Assembly (NCBI RefSeq): GCF_009862125.1
Contig: NZ_WWHX01000901.1
Location: 39,834-103,833, forward strand
Direction of reading: 5' to 3'
Source of the DNA: Streptomyces sp. SID5910
GTDB lineage: Bacteria; Actinomycetota; Actinomycetes; Streptomycetales; Streptomycetaceae
DNA length: 64,000 bases
Shown: positions 8,571 to 16,612 of the stretch, piece after piece
Position numbering within the stretch: the stretch's first letter is position 1
Layout: each line of letters begins with the position of its first letter
Program-made: the position numbers and the translations under genes
The notes under the pieces: generated by a model
Told to the model about the DNA's origin: nothing
The model's input: the letters and a program-made list of their open reading frames with translations, nothing else
Databases searched by the model: none

Positions 8571-9521
8571 TCACCGATCGGGTTCGGGATCCTTCAGCCA
8601 GCTGATCAGTTCGGTGGAGAACGTGACCGGATCCTCTTCGTGCGGGAAGTGCCCGAGCCCGTCGAACAGACGCCAGCGGTACGGCGCTTCGACGTACTGC
8701 CCGGATCCCGCGGCGCTCCGCGTCCGCATCACGGGGTCCAGCGAGCCGTGCAGATGCAGCGTCGGCACGCGCACCGGCCGCTTCATGCGGCGGTAGAACT
8801 GGACGCCGTCGGGCCGGGCCAGGGAGCGGACCAGCCAGCGGTACGGCTCGACGGAGCAGTGCGCCGTGGACGGGATGCACATGGCCCGGCGGTAGACGTC
8901 CACCGCGTCGTCGTCCGGCAGCCGCGGGCCCGACCAGTCCTGGATCAGCCGGCCGACCAGCGCGCCGTCGTCCGCGGTGAGCTGCCGCTCGGGGATCCAG
9001 GGGCGCTGGAAGCCCCAGATGTAGGAGCCGGCCCGGGACTGGCGGACGTCCCCGAGCATGGCCGAGCGCCACCGCCTCGGGTGCGGCATCGAGGACACCG
9101 CGAGCCGCCGCACCAGCTTGGGCCGCATCGCCGCGGCCGTCCACGCCAGGTAGCCGCCCAGGTCGTGGCCGACCAGCGCGGCGTCCGGCTCGCCGAGGGA
9201 GCGGATCACCCCGGTGATGTCCAGGGCGAGGCCCGCGGGGTCGTAGCCGCGCGGCGTGCGGTCGCTGCCGCCGACGCCGCGCAGGTCCATCGCGACGGCG
9301 CGGAAACCGGCGTCGGCCAGCGCCGTGAGCTGGTGCCGCCAGGTCCACCAGAACTGCGGGAAGCCGTGCAGCAGCAGCACCAGCGGCCCGTCGCCGAGCT
9401 CGGCGATGTGGAAGCGGGCGCCGTTGGCGGCGACGTCCCGGTGGGTCACCTCGCGCCCGCCGGGGATGTCGAGCCGTACGACCGAGGTGGATTGCGCCGA
9501 TGGGGTGGCGGGGTCCGTCAT
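8571..9521 (-). CDS. alpha/beta hydrolase, epoxide hydrolase type
   Basis: A 316-residue alpha/beta-hydrolase with HGFPQFWWTW near residue 52, nucleophile motif GHDLGG (Asp) near residue 118, and the catalytic His in GLGHFPHEED near residue 290. It belongs to the same broad class as the hydrolase at 1202 but is clearly a different paralogue. The start ATG overlaps the stop of the small membrane protein gene by 4 bases (ATGA), so both are made together. The substrate is unknown. Confidence 0.87.
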   Translation of the reverse strand: MTDPATPSAQSTSVVRLDIPGGREVTHRDVAANGARFHIAELGDGPLVLLLHGFPQFWWTWRHQLTALADAGFRAVAMDLRGVGGSDRTPRGYDPAGLALDITGVIRSLGEPDAALVGHDLGGYLAWTAAAMRPKLVRRLAVSSMPHPRRWRSAMLGDVRQSRAGSYIWGFQRPWIPERQLTADDGALVGRLIQDWSGPRLPDDDAVDVYRRAMCIPSTAHCSVEPYRWLVRSLARPDGVQFYRRMKRPVRVPTLHLHGSLDPVMRTRSAAGSGQYVEAPYRWRLFDGLGHFPHEEDPVTFSTELISWLKDPEPDR

Positions 9522-10006
9522 GAGGACGAGCGTGCCACAGCCTCGATGGCCTCGTGGGTCCGGTCGGCGGGAAGCTCCGGGCGCGGGTGCGGCTTGGCGT
9601 TCTGGAGGACGCCCGCCGACTGCTTCACGGAGGCGGCGACCTTCTGCGGACCGCGGCCCTTCTTGGCCTTCTTGGCGAAGGTGACGCCGATCAGCGCGAG
9701 CAGACCGGCGATCAGCACGTTGGCCGCGAAGGACAGCAGGAAACAGACGGCCATGTTCCAGCCGCTCCAGGTCCGGATCCCGTAGGCGAGGGCGAAGTTC
9801 AGCATCGGCAGCGAGAACACCAGGAGCAGACCCGCCAGCGAGAACGCCCCGCCGCTGGTCGCCCCGCGCTTCACGTCCTGCCTCAGCTGCGCCTTGGCCA
9901 GTGCGATCTCGTCGTGCACCAGCGCCGACAATTCGGTGGTCGCCGAGGCGAACAGCTGGCCGATGCTGCGTTCGGTGCCGACCGGGCTGCCGTCGGGTGC
10001 GCTCAT
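9518..10006 (-). CDS. holin-superfamily (DUF1469-type) membrane protein
   Basis: A 162-residue protein. An N-terminal amphipathic region (residues 1-50) is followed by two transmembrane segments around residues 55-75 and 83-108, then a basic stretch AKKAKKGRG and a polar tail. This is the layout of the actinobacterial holin-X/DUF1469 group. These proteins are chromosomal and not evidence of phage here. It is coupled to the downstream hydrolase. GGGAG precedes the ATG. Function unknown. Confidence 0.8.
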   Translation of the reverse strand: MSAPDGSPVGTERSIGQLFASATTELSALVHDEIALAKAQLRQDVKRGATSGGAFSLAGLLLVFSLPMLNFALAYGIRTWSGWNMAVCFLLSFAANVLIAGLLALIGVTFAKKAKKGRGPQKVAASVKQSAGVLQNAKPHPRPELPADRTHEAIEAVARSSS

Positions 10007-10108
10007 CGCGGTCTCCCTCTTCTGCTGGCTTGCTGCGTACGGTTCCGTGGCGGTCGTCGTCTTCTGTCCGATCGCGAACGGTCCCGTCTTTTGTACCGTC
10101 TCGTCAGA

Positions 10109-11533
10109 TCATGCCGGACCGTCGCCCTCCTCGCCTGCCCCGCCCGGCACTTCGGCAAGCCGCGCCGACTCCTTCTCCTCGGCGATCCGGCGGTGTTCGG
10201 CGGCCTTGCGCTCGTAGATGGCCGCCATCCGCAGGTGGTACGCCGGGTCGTCCTCCTCGTAGATGTCCGGTACGCCGCTGAGGTCGTCGTCGCGCTCCTC
10301 GGCCTCGGTCAGGCGGCGGTACTTGGCGTTCCGGACCTTCAGCAGCACGGTCGCCAACGTCGCCGCGACGACCGACCCGGCCAGGACGGCGGCCTTGACC
10401 TCGTCGGTCATCGCCGCGTCGCCCTCGAAGGCCAGCTCGCCGATGAGCAGGGAGACGGTAAACCCGATGCCGGCCAGCGTCGCCACGGCGAACACGTCGG
10501 CCCAGGCGAGGTCGTCGCTGAGCGAGGCCCGGGTGAAACGTGCGGTCAGCCAGGTGCCGCCGAAGATGCCGAGCGTCTTGCCGATGACGAGACCGAGCAC
10601 GACGCCAAGCGTCTCCGGCTTGGTGAACACGTCGGCCAGTGCGCCGCCGGACAGCGCGACGCCCGCGCTGAACAGTGCGAACAGCGGCACCGCCAGGCCG
10701 GCCGACAGCGGGCGCACCAGGTGCTCGATGCGCTCGCCGGGGGAGTGCTCCTCGCCCTCGCGGGTGTGGCAGCGCAGCATCAGGCCCATGGCGACGCCCG
10801 CGATGGTGGCGTGGATGCCGCTGTTGTACATCAGGCCCCAGACGACGAGGCCGAGCGGGACGTACACGTACCAGCCGCGCACGCCCTTGCGGAGCAGCAG
10901 CCAGAAGACGACGAGGCCGGCGACCGCGCCGCCGAGCGCGGCGAAGTTCAGGTCCTCGGTGAAGAAGACCGCGATGATCAGGATGGCGAAGAGGTCGTCG
11001 ACGACGGCGAGCGTCAGCAGGAAGGCGCGCAGCGCGCTGGGCAGCGACGTGCCGATGACGGCGAGCACGGCGAGCGCGAAGGCGATGTCGGTCGCGGTGG
11101 GCACGGCCCAGCCGGCGAGCGATCCGCCGCCCGCGGCGTTGGTGATCGTGTAGACGACCGCCGGTACGGCCATGCCGCACAGGGCCGCCACCACGGGCAG
11201 CGCGGCGGCCTTCGGGTCCTTGAGGTCGCCCGCGACCAGCTCGCGCTTGAGCTCGATGCCGGCGACGAAGAAGAAGACGGCCAGCAGTCCGTCCGCCGCC
11301 CAGTGCTCGACGGACAGGTTCAGGCCGAGGGCCGAGGGGCCGAAGTGGAAGTGGCTGACGCTCTCGTAGCTCTCGCGGAGCGCGGGGACGTTCGCCCAGA
11401 TCAGCGCGGCGACCGCGGCGACGAGCAGCAGGACCCCGCCGACGGTCTCGGTGCGCAGCGCGTCCGTCAGGTAGGTCCGCTCGGGCAGGGACAGCCGGCC
11501 GAAGGCCTTGCGGGGGGTGCGGGGCGACGTCAC
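10109..11533 (-). CDS. nhaA: Na+/H+ antiporter NhaA
   Basis: A 474-residue integral membrane protein of the NhaA family. PTATDIAFALAVLA and LTLAVVDDLFAI carry the paired Asp residues (VVDD) that bind Na+ or H+; about eleven hydrophobic segments follow in order. It exports Na+ in exchange for protons. A 70-residue acidic and basic C-terminal tail extends into the cytoplasm. The GTG at 11533 is chosen because GGAGG lies 6 bases upstream; the GTG at 11560 lacks one. Confidence 0.92.
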   Translation of the reverse strand: MTSPRTPRKAFGRLSLPERTYLTDALRTETVGGVLLLVAAVAALIWANVPALRESYESVSHFHFGPSALGLNLSVEHWAADGLLAVFFFVAGIELKRELVAGDLKDPKAAALPVVAALCGMAVPAVVYTITNAAGGGSLAGWAVPTATDIAFALAVLAVIGTSLPSALRAFLLTLAVVDDLFAILIIAVFFTEDLNFAALGGAVAGLVVFWLLLRKGVRGWYVYVPLGLVVWGLMYNSGIHATIAGVAMGLMLRCHTREGEEHSPGERIEHLVRPLSAGLAVPLFALFSAGVALSGGALADVFTKPETLGVVLGLVIGKTLGIFGGTWLTARFTRASLSDDLAWADVFAVATLAGIGFTVSLLIGELAFEGDAAMTDEVKAAVLAGSVVAATLATVLLKVRNAKYRRLTEAEERDDDLSGVPDIYEEDDPAYHLRMAAIYERKAAEHRRIAEEKESARLAEVPGGAGEEGDGPA

Positions 11534-11675
11534 GGGGGACCTCCGGTCGATGGGCAGCACGGAATACGTGCCGACCAGACTTCCCGGCGCACCATGAGAT
11601 CTTGCGATGACGATCTTGTTATGACACTTACGCGTTCCTTAGCGTACCTAACGGGTGGCCTCGGCGCGAACGGAA

Positions 11676-11706
11676 GGGCACCCGGCGGTTCTCGTGCCGG
11701 GTGCCC
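11676..11706 (-). terminator. terminator of acsA
   Basis: A perfect 11-base stem GGGCACCCGGC / GCCGGGTGCCC with a 9-base loop lies 28 bases past the acsA stop codon; on the minus strand it is followed by TTCCG. Confidence 0.8.
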
Positions 11707-11733
11707 CTCGCTCCAGTGCTTCAGTCCTGCGGA

Positions 11734-13698
11734 TCAGTCCTCGCTGGACGCCGCCGGGAGCTTGTCCTGGATGAGCTGCATCACGCCGCTGTCGGTCAGG
11801 GTGGTGACATCGCCCAGGGCGCGGTTCTCCGCGACGTCGCGCAGCAGGCGGCGCATGATCTTGCCGGAGCGGGTCTTCGGCAGCTCGGCCACCGGCAGGA
11901 TCCGCTTGGGCTTGGCGATCGGGCCGAGCGTGGCGCCGACGTGGTTGCGCAGCTCGGCGACCAGGTCGTCGCTCTCCGCCGCCGTGCCGCGCAGGATCAC
12001 GAACGCCACGATGGCCTGGCCGGTCGTCTCGTCCGCCGCGCCGACCACGGCCGCCTCGGCGACCGACGGGTGGGAGACGAGCGCCGACTCGACCTCGGTG
12101 GTGGAGATGTTGTGCCCGGACACGAGCATCACGTCGTCCACGCGGCCGAGCAGCCAGATGTCGCCGTCGTCGTCCTTCTTGGCGCCGTCCCCGGCGAAGT
12201 ACTTGCCCTCGAACCGCGACCAGTACGTGTCGATGAACCGCTGGTCGTCGCCCCAGATGGTGCGCAGCATCGACGGCCACGGCTCGGTGAGGACCAGGTA
12301 GCCGCCACCGCCGTTCGGCACCTCGTTGGCCTCGTCGTCCACGACCGTGGCCGAGATGCCGGGCAGCGGGCGCTGGGCGGAACCCGGCTTGGCCTCGGTG
12401 ACGCCGGGCAGCGGCGAGATCATCATCGCGCCGGTCTCGGTCTGCCACCAGGTGTCCACGACGGGCGTGGCGTCCGCGCCGATGGTCTTCCGGTACCAGA
12501 TCCACGCCTCGGGATTGATCGGCTCACCGACCGAACCGAGCACGCGCAGGGAGGACAGGTCGAACTTCGCGGGGATGTCGTCGCCCCACTTCATGAACGT
12601 CCGGATCGCGGTGGGCGCGGTGTAGAGGATCGACACGCCGTACTTCTGCACGATCTCCCAGAACCGGCCCTGGTGCGGGGTGTCCGGGGTGCCCTCGTAC
12701 ATGACCTGGGTCGCGCCGTTGGCGAGCGGGCCGTAGACGATGTAGGAGTGCCCGGTGACCCAGCCGACGTCGGCGGTGCACCAGTAGACGTCGGTCTCGG
12801 GCTTGAGGTCGAAGACCGCCCAGTGCGTGTACGCCGTCTGCGTGAGGTAGCCGCCGGAGGTGTGCAGGATGCCCTTGGGCTTCCCCGTCGTGCCGGACGT
12901 GTACAGGATGAACAGCGGGTTCTCGGCGTCGAACGCCTCCGGCGCGTGCTCGGCGGACTGCCGGTCGACGGTCTCGTGCCACCACTTGTCGCGGGAGTCG
13001 TCCCAGGCGACCTCCTGGCCGGTGCGGCGGACGACGAGCACGTGCTCGACGATGCCGGCGCGCTCGACCGCCTCGTCGACGGCGGGCTTGAGCGCGGACG
13101 GCTTGCCGCGCCGGTAGCCGCCGTCGGAGGTGATGACGACGCGGGCGTCGGCGTCCTGGATGCGGGTCGCGAGCGCGTCGGAGGAGAAGCCGCCGAAGAC
13201 GACCGAGTGGGCGGCGCCGATACGGGCGCAGGCCAGCATCGCGATCGCCGTTTCCGGGATCATCGGCATGTAGACGGCGACCCGGTCGCCCTTGCGCACA
13301 CCCAGCTCCAGCAGGGCGTTGGCGGCCTTGGAGACCTCGTCCTTGAGCTGGGCGTAGGTGATGGCGCGGCTGTCGCCGGGCTCGCCCTCGAAGTGGATGG
13401 CGACGCGGTCGCCGTTGCCGGCCTCCACGTGCCGGTCGACGCAGTTGTAGGCGACGTTGAGCTTGCCGTCCTGGAACCACTTGGCGAACGGCGGGTTCGA
13501 CCAGTCCAGGGTCTCGGTCGGCTCCTCGGCCCAGGTCAGACGGCGGGCCTGCTCGGCCCAGAAGCCGAGCCTGTCAGCCTTGGCCTGTTCGTACGCCTCC
13601 GCCGTGACGTTGGCGTTCGCGGCCAGGTCAGCGGGCGGCGCGAAGCGTCGCTCCTCCTTCAGCAAGTTGGAGAGGGAAGGACTTTCGTTCGTCGTCAT
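11734..13698 (-). CDS. acsA: acetyl-CoA synthetase with prophage-supplied start
   Basis: A 654-residue AMP-forming acetyl-CoA synthetase. The P-loop-like [11 protein letters not shown] is in the N-terminal domain, and Lys613 in TRSGKIMRR is the usual acetylation site. It activates acetate to acetyl-CoA. The first 13 codons ([13 protein letters not shown]) come from the prophage left arm. The native start is stranded at 54,662, and the rebuilt native N-terminus is [15 protein letters not shown]. The fused frame is intact, so the enzyme should be functional, but its ribosome binding site (only a distant GGGA) and promoter are now phage-derived. Confidence 0.95.
   Translation of the reverse strand: MTTNESPSLSNLLKEERRFAPPADLAANANVTAEAYEQAKADRLGFWAEQARRLTWAEEPTETLDWSNPPFAKWFQDGKLNVAYNCVDRHVEAGNGDRVAIHFEGEPGDSRAITYAQLKDEVSKAANALLELGVRKGDRVAVYMPMIPETAIAMLACARIGAAHSVVFGGFSSDALATRIQDADARVVITSDGGYRRGKPSALKPAVDEAVERAGIVEHVLVVRRTGQEVAWDDSRDKWWHETVDRQSAEHAPEAFDAENPLFILYTSGTTGKPKGILHTSGGYLTQTAYTHWAVFDLKPETDVYWCTADVGWVTGHSYIVYGPLANGATQVMYEGTPDTPHQGRFWEIVQKYGVSILYTAPTAIRTFMKWGDDIPAKFDLSSLRVLGSVGEPINPEAWIWYRKTIGADATPVVDTWWQTETGAMMISPLPGVTEAKPGSAQRPLPGISATVVDDEANEVPNGGGGYLVLTEPWPSMLRTIWGDDQRFIDTYWSRFEGKYFAGDGAKKDDDGDIWLLGRVDDVMLVSGHNISTTEVESALVSHPSVAEAAVVGAADETTGQAIVAFVILRGTAAESDDLVAELRNHVGATLGPIAKPKRILPVAELPKTRSGKIMRRLLRDVAENRALGDVTTLTDSGVMQLIQDKLPAASSED
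13633..13692. other. attL inside the 5' end of acsA
   Basis: The crossover dinucleotide is at 13661-13662 (CT read on the minus strand). Bases below it continue the host acsA sequence. Bases 13663-13692 are the phage arm, which matches the phage arm at attR (54604-54633) as an inverted repeat at 25 of 30 positions. A serine integrase site is expected to look like this. Confidence 0.85.
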
Positions 13699-13713
13699 CT
13701 GCGCACCGTCCCA

Positions 13714-13729
13714 AGTGGTTTAGACCATT
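13714..13729. promoter_or_regulatory. dre-like box (possible DasR site) upstream of phage-started acsA
   Basis: AGTGGTTTAGACCATT matches the DasR consensus AGTGGTCTAGACCACT at 14 of 16 positions. It lies 16 bases before the new acsA ATG, between the predicted promoter and the start, where a repressor would block transcription. Its core TGGTTTAGACC also occurs upstream of the stranded native acsA start at 54751-54761. Confidence 0.5.
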
Positions 13730-13739
13730 AACGCGCCCG

Positions 13740-13768
13740 ATTCTCCGGGCCCTGCCGAAGTCGGTCAA
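13740..13768 (-). promoter_or_regulatory. candidate phage-borne promoter for acsA
   Basis: On the minus strand TTGACC and GAGAAT are separated by 17 bases. This is close to the actinobacterial vegetative consensus. Transcription would begin near 13733, just upstream of the dre-like box and 35 bases before the ATG at 13698. Confidence 0.5.
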
Positions 13769-13813
13769 CCCCTACCCGATCCTGGCACCCGCTCACCTAC
13801 GGGACACGTGCGA

Positions 13814-13845
13814 CGGCCCCCAGGGGTTCACACCCCCAGGGGCCG
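13814..13845 (+). terminator. hairpin at the left prophage end
   Basis: CGGCCCC pairs with GGGGCCG, with a second inner pairing GGGG / CCCC and a 6-base loop. In the excised circle it would lie about 190 bases downstream of the integrase gene on the same strand and could end its transcript. In the lysogen it stands alone between acsA and the XRE gene. The rest of 13769-13950 shows no gene. Confidence 0.5.
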
Positions 13846-13950
13846 CGCTACCCGGCGTAATCGACTCGCAACGAATGCCGGGCAGTCAGTGAATCATGCA
13901 CGCATCTGCGCGCTCAATATACGGTTCTCCGTAACGACAAACGATCATGA

Positions 13951-14205
13951 GTGCGCAAGCGTGGTGCGGTGCACGACCACTCCGCCGACCTGCCCGCCTT
14001 CCGGCGACACGTCGGCGACCGGCTGCGCTTCTTACGCCACCGTGCCGGCCTCACACAGCAAGCCCTCGCCGAACGCGCCGGCCTCGACAAGCAGGCCGTG
14101 AGCCTGATCGAAAACGGCCACCAATCCCCCCGCCTCGACACCGCGAAGCGCCTCGCCGCCGCCCTGGGCATCTCCCTCGCCGAGCTGGTCAACGACCGGG
14201 CGTAA
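13951..14205 (+). CDS. XRE-family DNA-binding protein
   Basis: An 84-residue helix-turn-helix protein. The XRE domain spans residues 18-80 with RLRFLRHRAGLTQQALAER, DKQAVSLIENG and a LAAALGISLAELV tail. It consists of the DNA-binding domain alone, as in small Cro-type or accessory regulators. Starts at GTG 13951 or GTG 13969 are possible. It is the first prophage gene from attL, divergent from acsA, and is not the immunity repressor, which lies at the other end. Target unknown. Confidence 0.75.
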   Translation: MRKRGAVHDHSADLPAFRRHVGDRLRFLRHRAGLTQQALAERAGLDKQAVSLIENGHQSPRLDTAKRLAAALGISLAELVNDRA

Positions 14206-14218
14206 GCGCGAACGCCTC

Positions 14219-14650
14219 TCAAGGGGATGGCGGGGGCCACTCTGGGAGGCGGTTACGCAGCAAGCCCATCTCCGCCAAGAGCTGGTCGCCCTGGGCCTGA
14301 GCGGCGAGGTGTGGGGGGTCGATGTACTCCCAATCGCACCGGCCGGGATGGTGCGTGAAGATCGTGCAGACCCCGCTGAGCGGAGTGCGCGACTTCAGGC
14401 AGCAGTCAAGGTCGGCCAGCCCTTGACGCTCATCGGTCCAGCACAGGAAGACGTCCGAGTCGGGATCGGTACGGGACCCTGAGCGCAGAAAGGCTGCGTG
14501 GAAGTCGTGGGCCACATCCTCAAGAAGGCACTGAAGTACCGTGTCCGAGGCCCACTCGATGGAGGCGCGCGGAGAGCTGATCTTCTCGGCCAGCGTCCGA
14601 GTCTCGTCGCTCGCCTCGGTCGTGGCGGTGCACCGGTAGCCGGGGGTCAT
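14219..14650 (-). CDS. hypothetical prophage cargo protein
   Basis: A 143-residue protein starting MTPGYRCTATTEASDET, with many Cys and Trp residues (FLCWTDERQGLADLDCC, GRCDWEY). No family is recognised. The start ATG at 14650 overlaps the stop of the 52-residue DUF7848-like gene (ATGA), so it is co-translated with that gene and the HATPase. No signal peptide or membrane segment. It belongs to the regulator-type cargo cluster, but no function can be assigned. Confidence 0.65.
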   Translation of the reverse strand: MTPGYRCTATTEASDETRTLAEKISSPRASIEWASDTVLQCLLEDVAHDFHAAFLRSGSRTDPDSDVFLCWTDERQGLADLDCCLKSRTPLSGVCTIFTHHPGRCDWEYIDPPHLAAQAQGDQLLAEMGLLRNRLPEWPPPSP

Positions 14651-14805
14651 CGGGTGGCCTCCGTCCTCGACCGCCAGGCCGCACGCCACTTCTCGTGAAG
14701 CTGCGCACCCCGCGGGCACTCGCGCTCCGCCACGCACCGCACACAGGACAGGTAATGCGTGGACCACGCGCGGAAGGTGATCTGCGTGGGGCTCCACTCA
14801 GTCAC
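14647..14805 (-). CDS. small Cys-containing DUF7848-like protein
   Basis: A 52-residue protein starting VTEWSPTQITFRAWSTHYL, with CVRC and ERECPRGAQLHEKWRAAWR. This matches small Streptomyces proteins commonly found beside HATPase and XRE-DUF5753 genes; the two or three cysteines could bind metal. The GTG at 14805 is chosen because GGAGGTGG lies about 8 bases upstream and it overlaps the HATPase stop. Function unknown. Confidence 0.65.
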   Translation of the reverse strand: MTEWSPTQITFRAWSTHYLSCVRCVAERECPRGAQLHEKWRAAWRSRTEATR

Positions 14806-15241
14806 CGCGCGCCACCTCCGCCCACACGGCCTTACCGAACGGTCGCTCGACGACGTCCCACCGGGCGGCGAGAGCGGCGACGATGTGCAGTCCCCGGCCG
14901 CGCGCCCGCTCATCGGAGTCGGTACGGAGGCGGGGCCGCTTCCGCCGAGTGTCGTGTACCTCGACCCGCACGCAATTCGCCGTGGGCAGCACGACGACCA
15001 TCACCGAGTCGTCGGGCTCGCCCCCATACCTGTAAGCGTTCGTGACCAGCTCCGAGACGATCAGGCAGACGTCATCCATCTTCGTCTCGGGCATCGGCGG
15101 ATCACCCCTGAGCAGCACGGCCCGCACATGTTCGCGAGCTGCGCGGGGAGTCCCCGCCTCGGAGGGGAAGACCGCCATCGCGGCCGGGCCGGACAGCGCT
15201 TGCTCATCGGCCCGTAAGACATCCGCTCGCATGTACGCCAT
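14798..15241 (-). CDS. HATPase-domain (anti-sigma-like) protein
   Basis: A 147-residue GHKL ATP-binding protein of the SpoIIAB/RsbW-like group. The N-box is SELVTNAYRYG, the G1 box VEVHDTRRKRP and the G2 region ARGRGLHIVAAL. In Streptomyces such proteins are very numerous and are often encoded beside XRE-DUF5753/DUF397 pairs. The ATG at 15241 (MAYMRADVL) is preferred because GAGGGAG precedes it. It heads a three-gene leftward operon. It may act as an anti-sigma kinase or as a partner of the neighbouring regulators; this is inferred from context. Confidence 0.8.
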   Translation of the reverse strand: MAYMRADVLRADEQALSGPAAMAVFPSEAGTPRAAREHVRAVLLRGDPPMPETKMDDVCLIVSELVTNAYRYGGEPDDSVMVVVLPTANCVRVEVHDTRRKRPRLRTDSDERARGRGLHIVAALAARWDVVERPFGKAVWAEVARGD

Positions 15242-15480
15242 GCAAACTCCCTCGCCATGGGTGCCAGTCGGCGCAGAGTTTCGTAACGCGCAACACAGGC
15301 ACGGCAACGTTTCGTGACACTACAGTGCGCCTTTACGCACCCACTGTGCAACCCTCGCAGGACTGAAATGAGAATTCGCATATGCCCGCGAGAGAGGCAG
15401 CTCAGGAAGGGGCATCCGAGGTGACATCCCCGGAGCACAAACGGCAGACTGTCGGGTGGGACTCAGGAGGGGAGGCGACA
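15242..15480. promoter_or_regulatory. divergent promoter region of the cargo regulators
   Basis: A 239-base region between the leftward HATPase operon and the rightward XRE-DUF5753 gene. It contains the short inverted repeat GTGCG-CCTTTA-CGCAC (near 15327-15342), a possible operator, and ends with the strong ribosome binding site AGGAGGGGAGG at 15465-15475. I see no gene. Confidence 0.4.
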
Positions 15481-16348
15481 TTGAGCGGCCCAACCGTGCG
15501 CCGGCGCAGGCTCGGCAAGAAGCTGCGCGCCCTGCGCGACGCCCAACAGCTCACCCTCGAAGACGTTGCCGACAAGAGTGACGGTGCGTTCACCGTGGCC
15601 AAGCTGTCGCGGCTGGAGCTGGCCAAGTCCGCAGCCAAGCCGGCCGACGTCGAGGCGCTGCTCAGTCTGTACGGGGCCGACGACGCCGAGTTGCGAAGTG
15701 CGCTGCTGTCCCTCGCCCGCGAGGGTGCGCAACGCGGCTGGTGGCACAGCTATCGCGGTGTCCTCTCGCCGGTCTACGAAGACCTGATCAGCTTGGAGCA
15801 CGAGGCGTCGACCGTGCGTACGTGGCAGATGGGGCTCATTCCCGGGCTGCTTCAGACCGCCGAGTACGCCCGCGAGGTCATCACGACCACCGCCATGTCC
15901 GCGGCTGTCGAGGGGCGTATCGATCCCCTAGTCGAGGTACGCCTCGCCCGACAGTCCGTCCTCACCCGCGACGACCCCGTGCACCTCTGGGCGATCATCG
16001 CCGAGAGCGCACTCCGCACTCCGCACTCAGTGCGTCGGCGCGGGCGTCATGCGCGACCAGCTCGGCCGACTCCTCGACCGCGGCCGACGCCCACACGTAA
16101 CGATCCAAGTTCTGCCCTCAGACTCGCCGCCGCACGTCGGCCAGATGGGCAGTTACTCGCTCCTGTCGTTCGAGGACGGCGCAGACCTCGACGTCGTGCA
16201 CGTCGAGTCGCTGACGTCCGCCCTGTACGTCGAGGACCCGGCAGACGTCGACGTCTACCGGGACGCGTTCGAGCGGTTGCGCGCTGCTGCACTGTCGCCC
16301 GAACACTCCGCCGACCGCATCGCACAGATAAGGGAACACACCACATGA
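15481..16348 (+). pseudogene. frameshifted XRE-DUF5753 regulator
   Basis: The TTG at 15481 starts LSGPTVRRRRLGKKLR, 5 bases after a very strong Shine-Dalgarno. Residues 1-75 are an XRE domain; the DUF5753 ligand-binding domain follows. The frame breaks after IIAESALR because CACTCCG is duplicated in tandem (16010-16016 and 16017-16023). Removing one copy restores the frame into VMRDQLGRLLD and on to the TGA at 16346. The shifted frame stays open, by chance, into the next gene. Such proteins (AbaA/WhiJ-like) influence development and antibiotic production. It is either a broken gene or a switchable one. Confidence 0.8.
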
Positions 16349-16554
16349 ACCACATCGCAGACGCCTCGACGCTCCCCGTGACCTGGTGGAAGTCGTCGGC
16401 GTCCGGCGCACAGTCCGACTGCGTCGAATTCGGCATCGTCAACGTGGCGACCGTCGCCGTCCGCGACAGTAAGGCCCCGACCGGTCCGGCGCTCCTGCTC
16501 GACCGTGCGAGCCTGGCCGGCCTCGTCGACGGCATCAAGTCCGGCGCGCTGTAG
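16345..16554 (+). CDS. DUF397 protein
   Basis: A 69-residue DUF397 protein (VTWWKSSASGAQSDCVEFG, VAVRDSKAPTGPALLLDR), the standard partner of XRE-DUF5753 regulators in Streptomyces. Its ATG overlaps the stop of the intact upstream frame (ATGA). Because of the 7-base duplication upstream, it now also lies in frame with the shifted reading of that regulator, making one open frame from 15382 to 16554. The ATG at 16345 is still the likely functional start. Confidence 0.85.
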   Translation: MNHIADASTLPVTWWKSSASGAQSDCVEFGIVNVATVAVRDSKAPTGPALLLDRASLAGLVDGIKSGAL

Positions 16555-16572
16555 GCCGGGTACGCAGAAAGG

Positions 16573-16608
16573 CGCCCCCCGCGCGGCCGTGTGGCCGTAC
16601 GGGGGGCG
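16573..16608. terminator. bidirectional terminator
   Basis: CGCCCCCC / GGGGGGCG with an inner GGCC-GTGT-GGCC hairpin lies between the convergent DUF397 gene and the leftward lysis genes. It separates the cargo cluster from the late phage operon. Confidence 0.75.
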
Positions 16609-16612
16609 TTCG

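Noticed and set aside
9518..10006. Holin-like gene as a sign of a second phage
   Set aside because: DUF1469-type proteins are common chromosomal genes in actinobacteria, and its neighbours are housekeeping genes.
13671..13692. Inverted copies of AGTCCTTCCCTCTCC at both ends of the prophage looked like terminal inverted repeats of a transposon
   Set aside because: They are the two arms of a single attP split by integration; the host sides rebuild an uninterrupted acsA reading, and a serine integrase is present.
15382..16554. A genuine 390-residue XRE-DUF397 fusion protein
   Set aside because: The middle is an Arg-rich shifted reading. A 7-base tandem duplication explains it, and both normal partner genes appear once it is removed.
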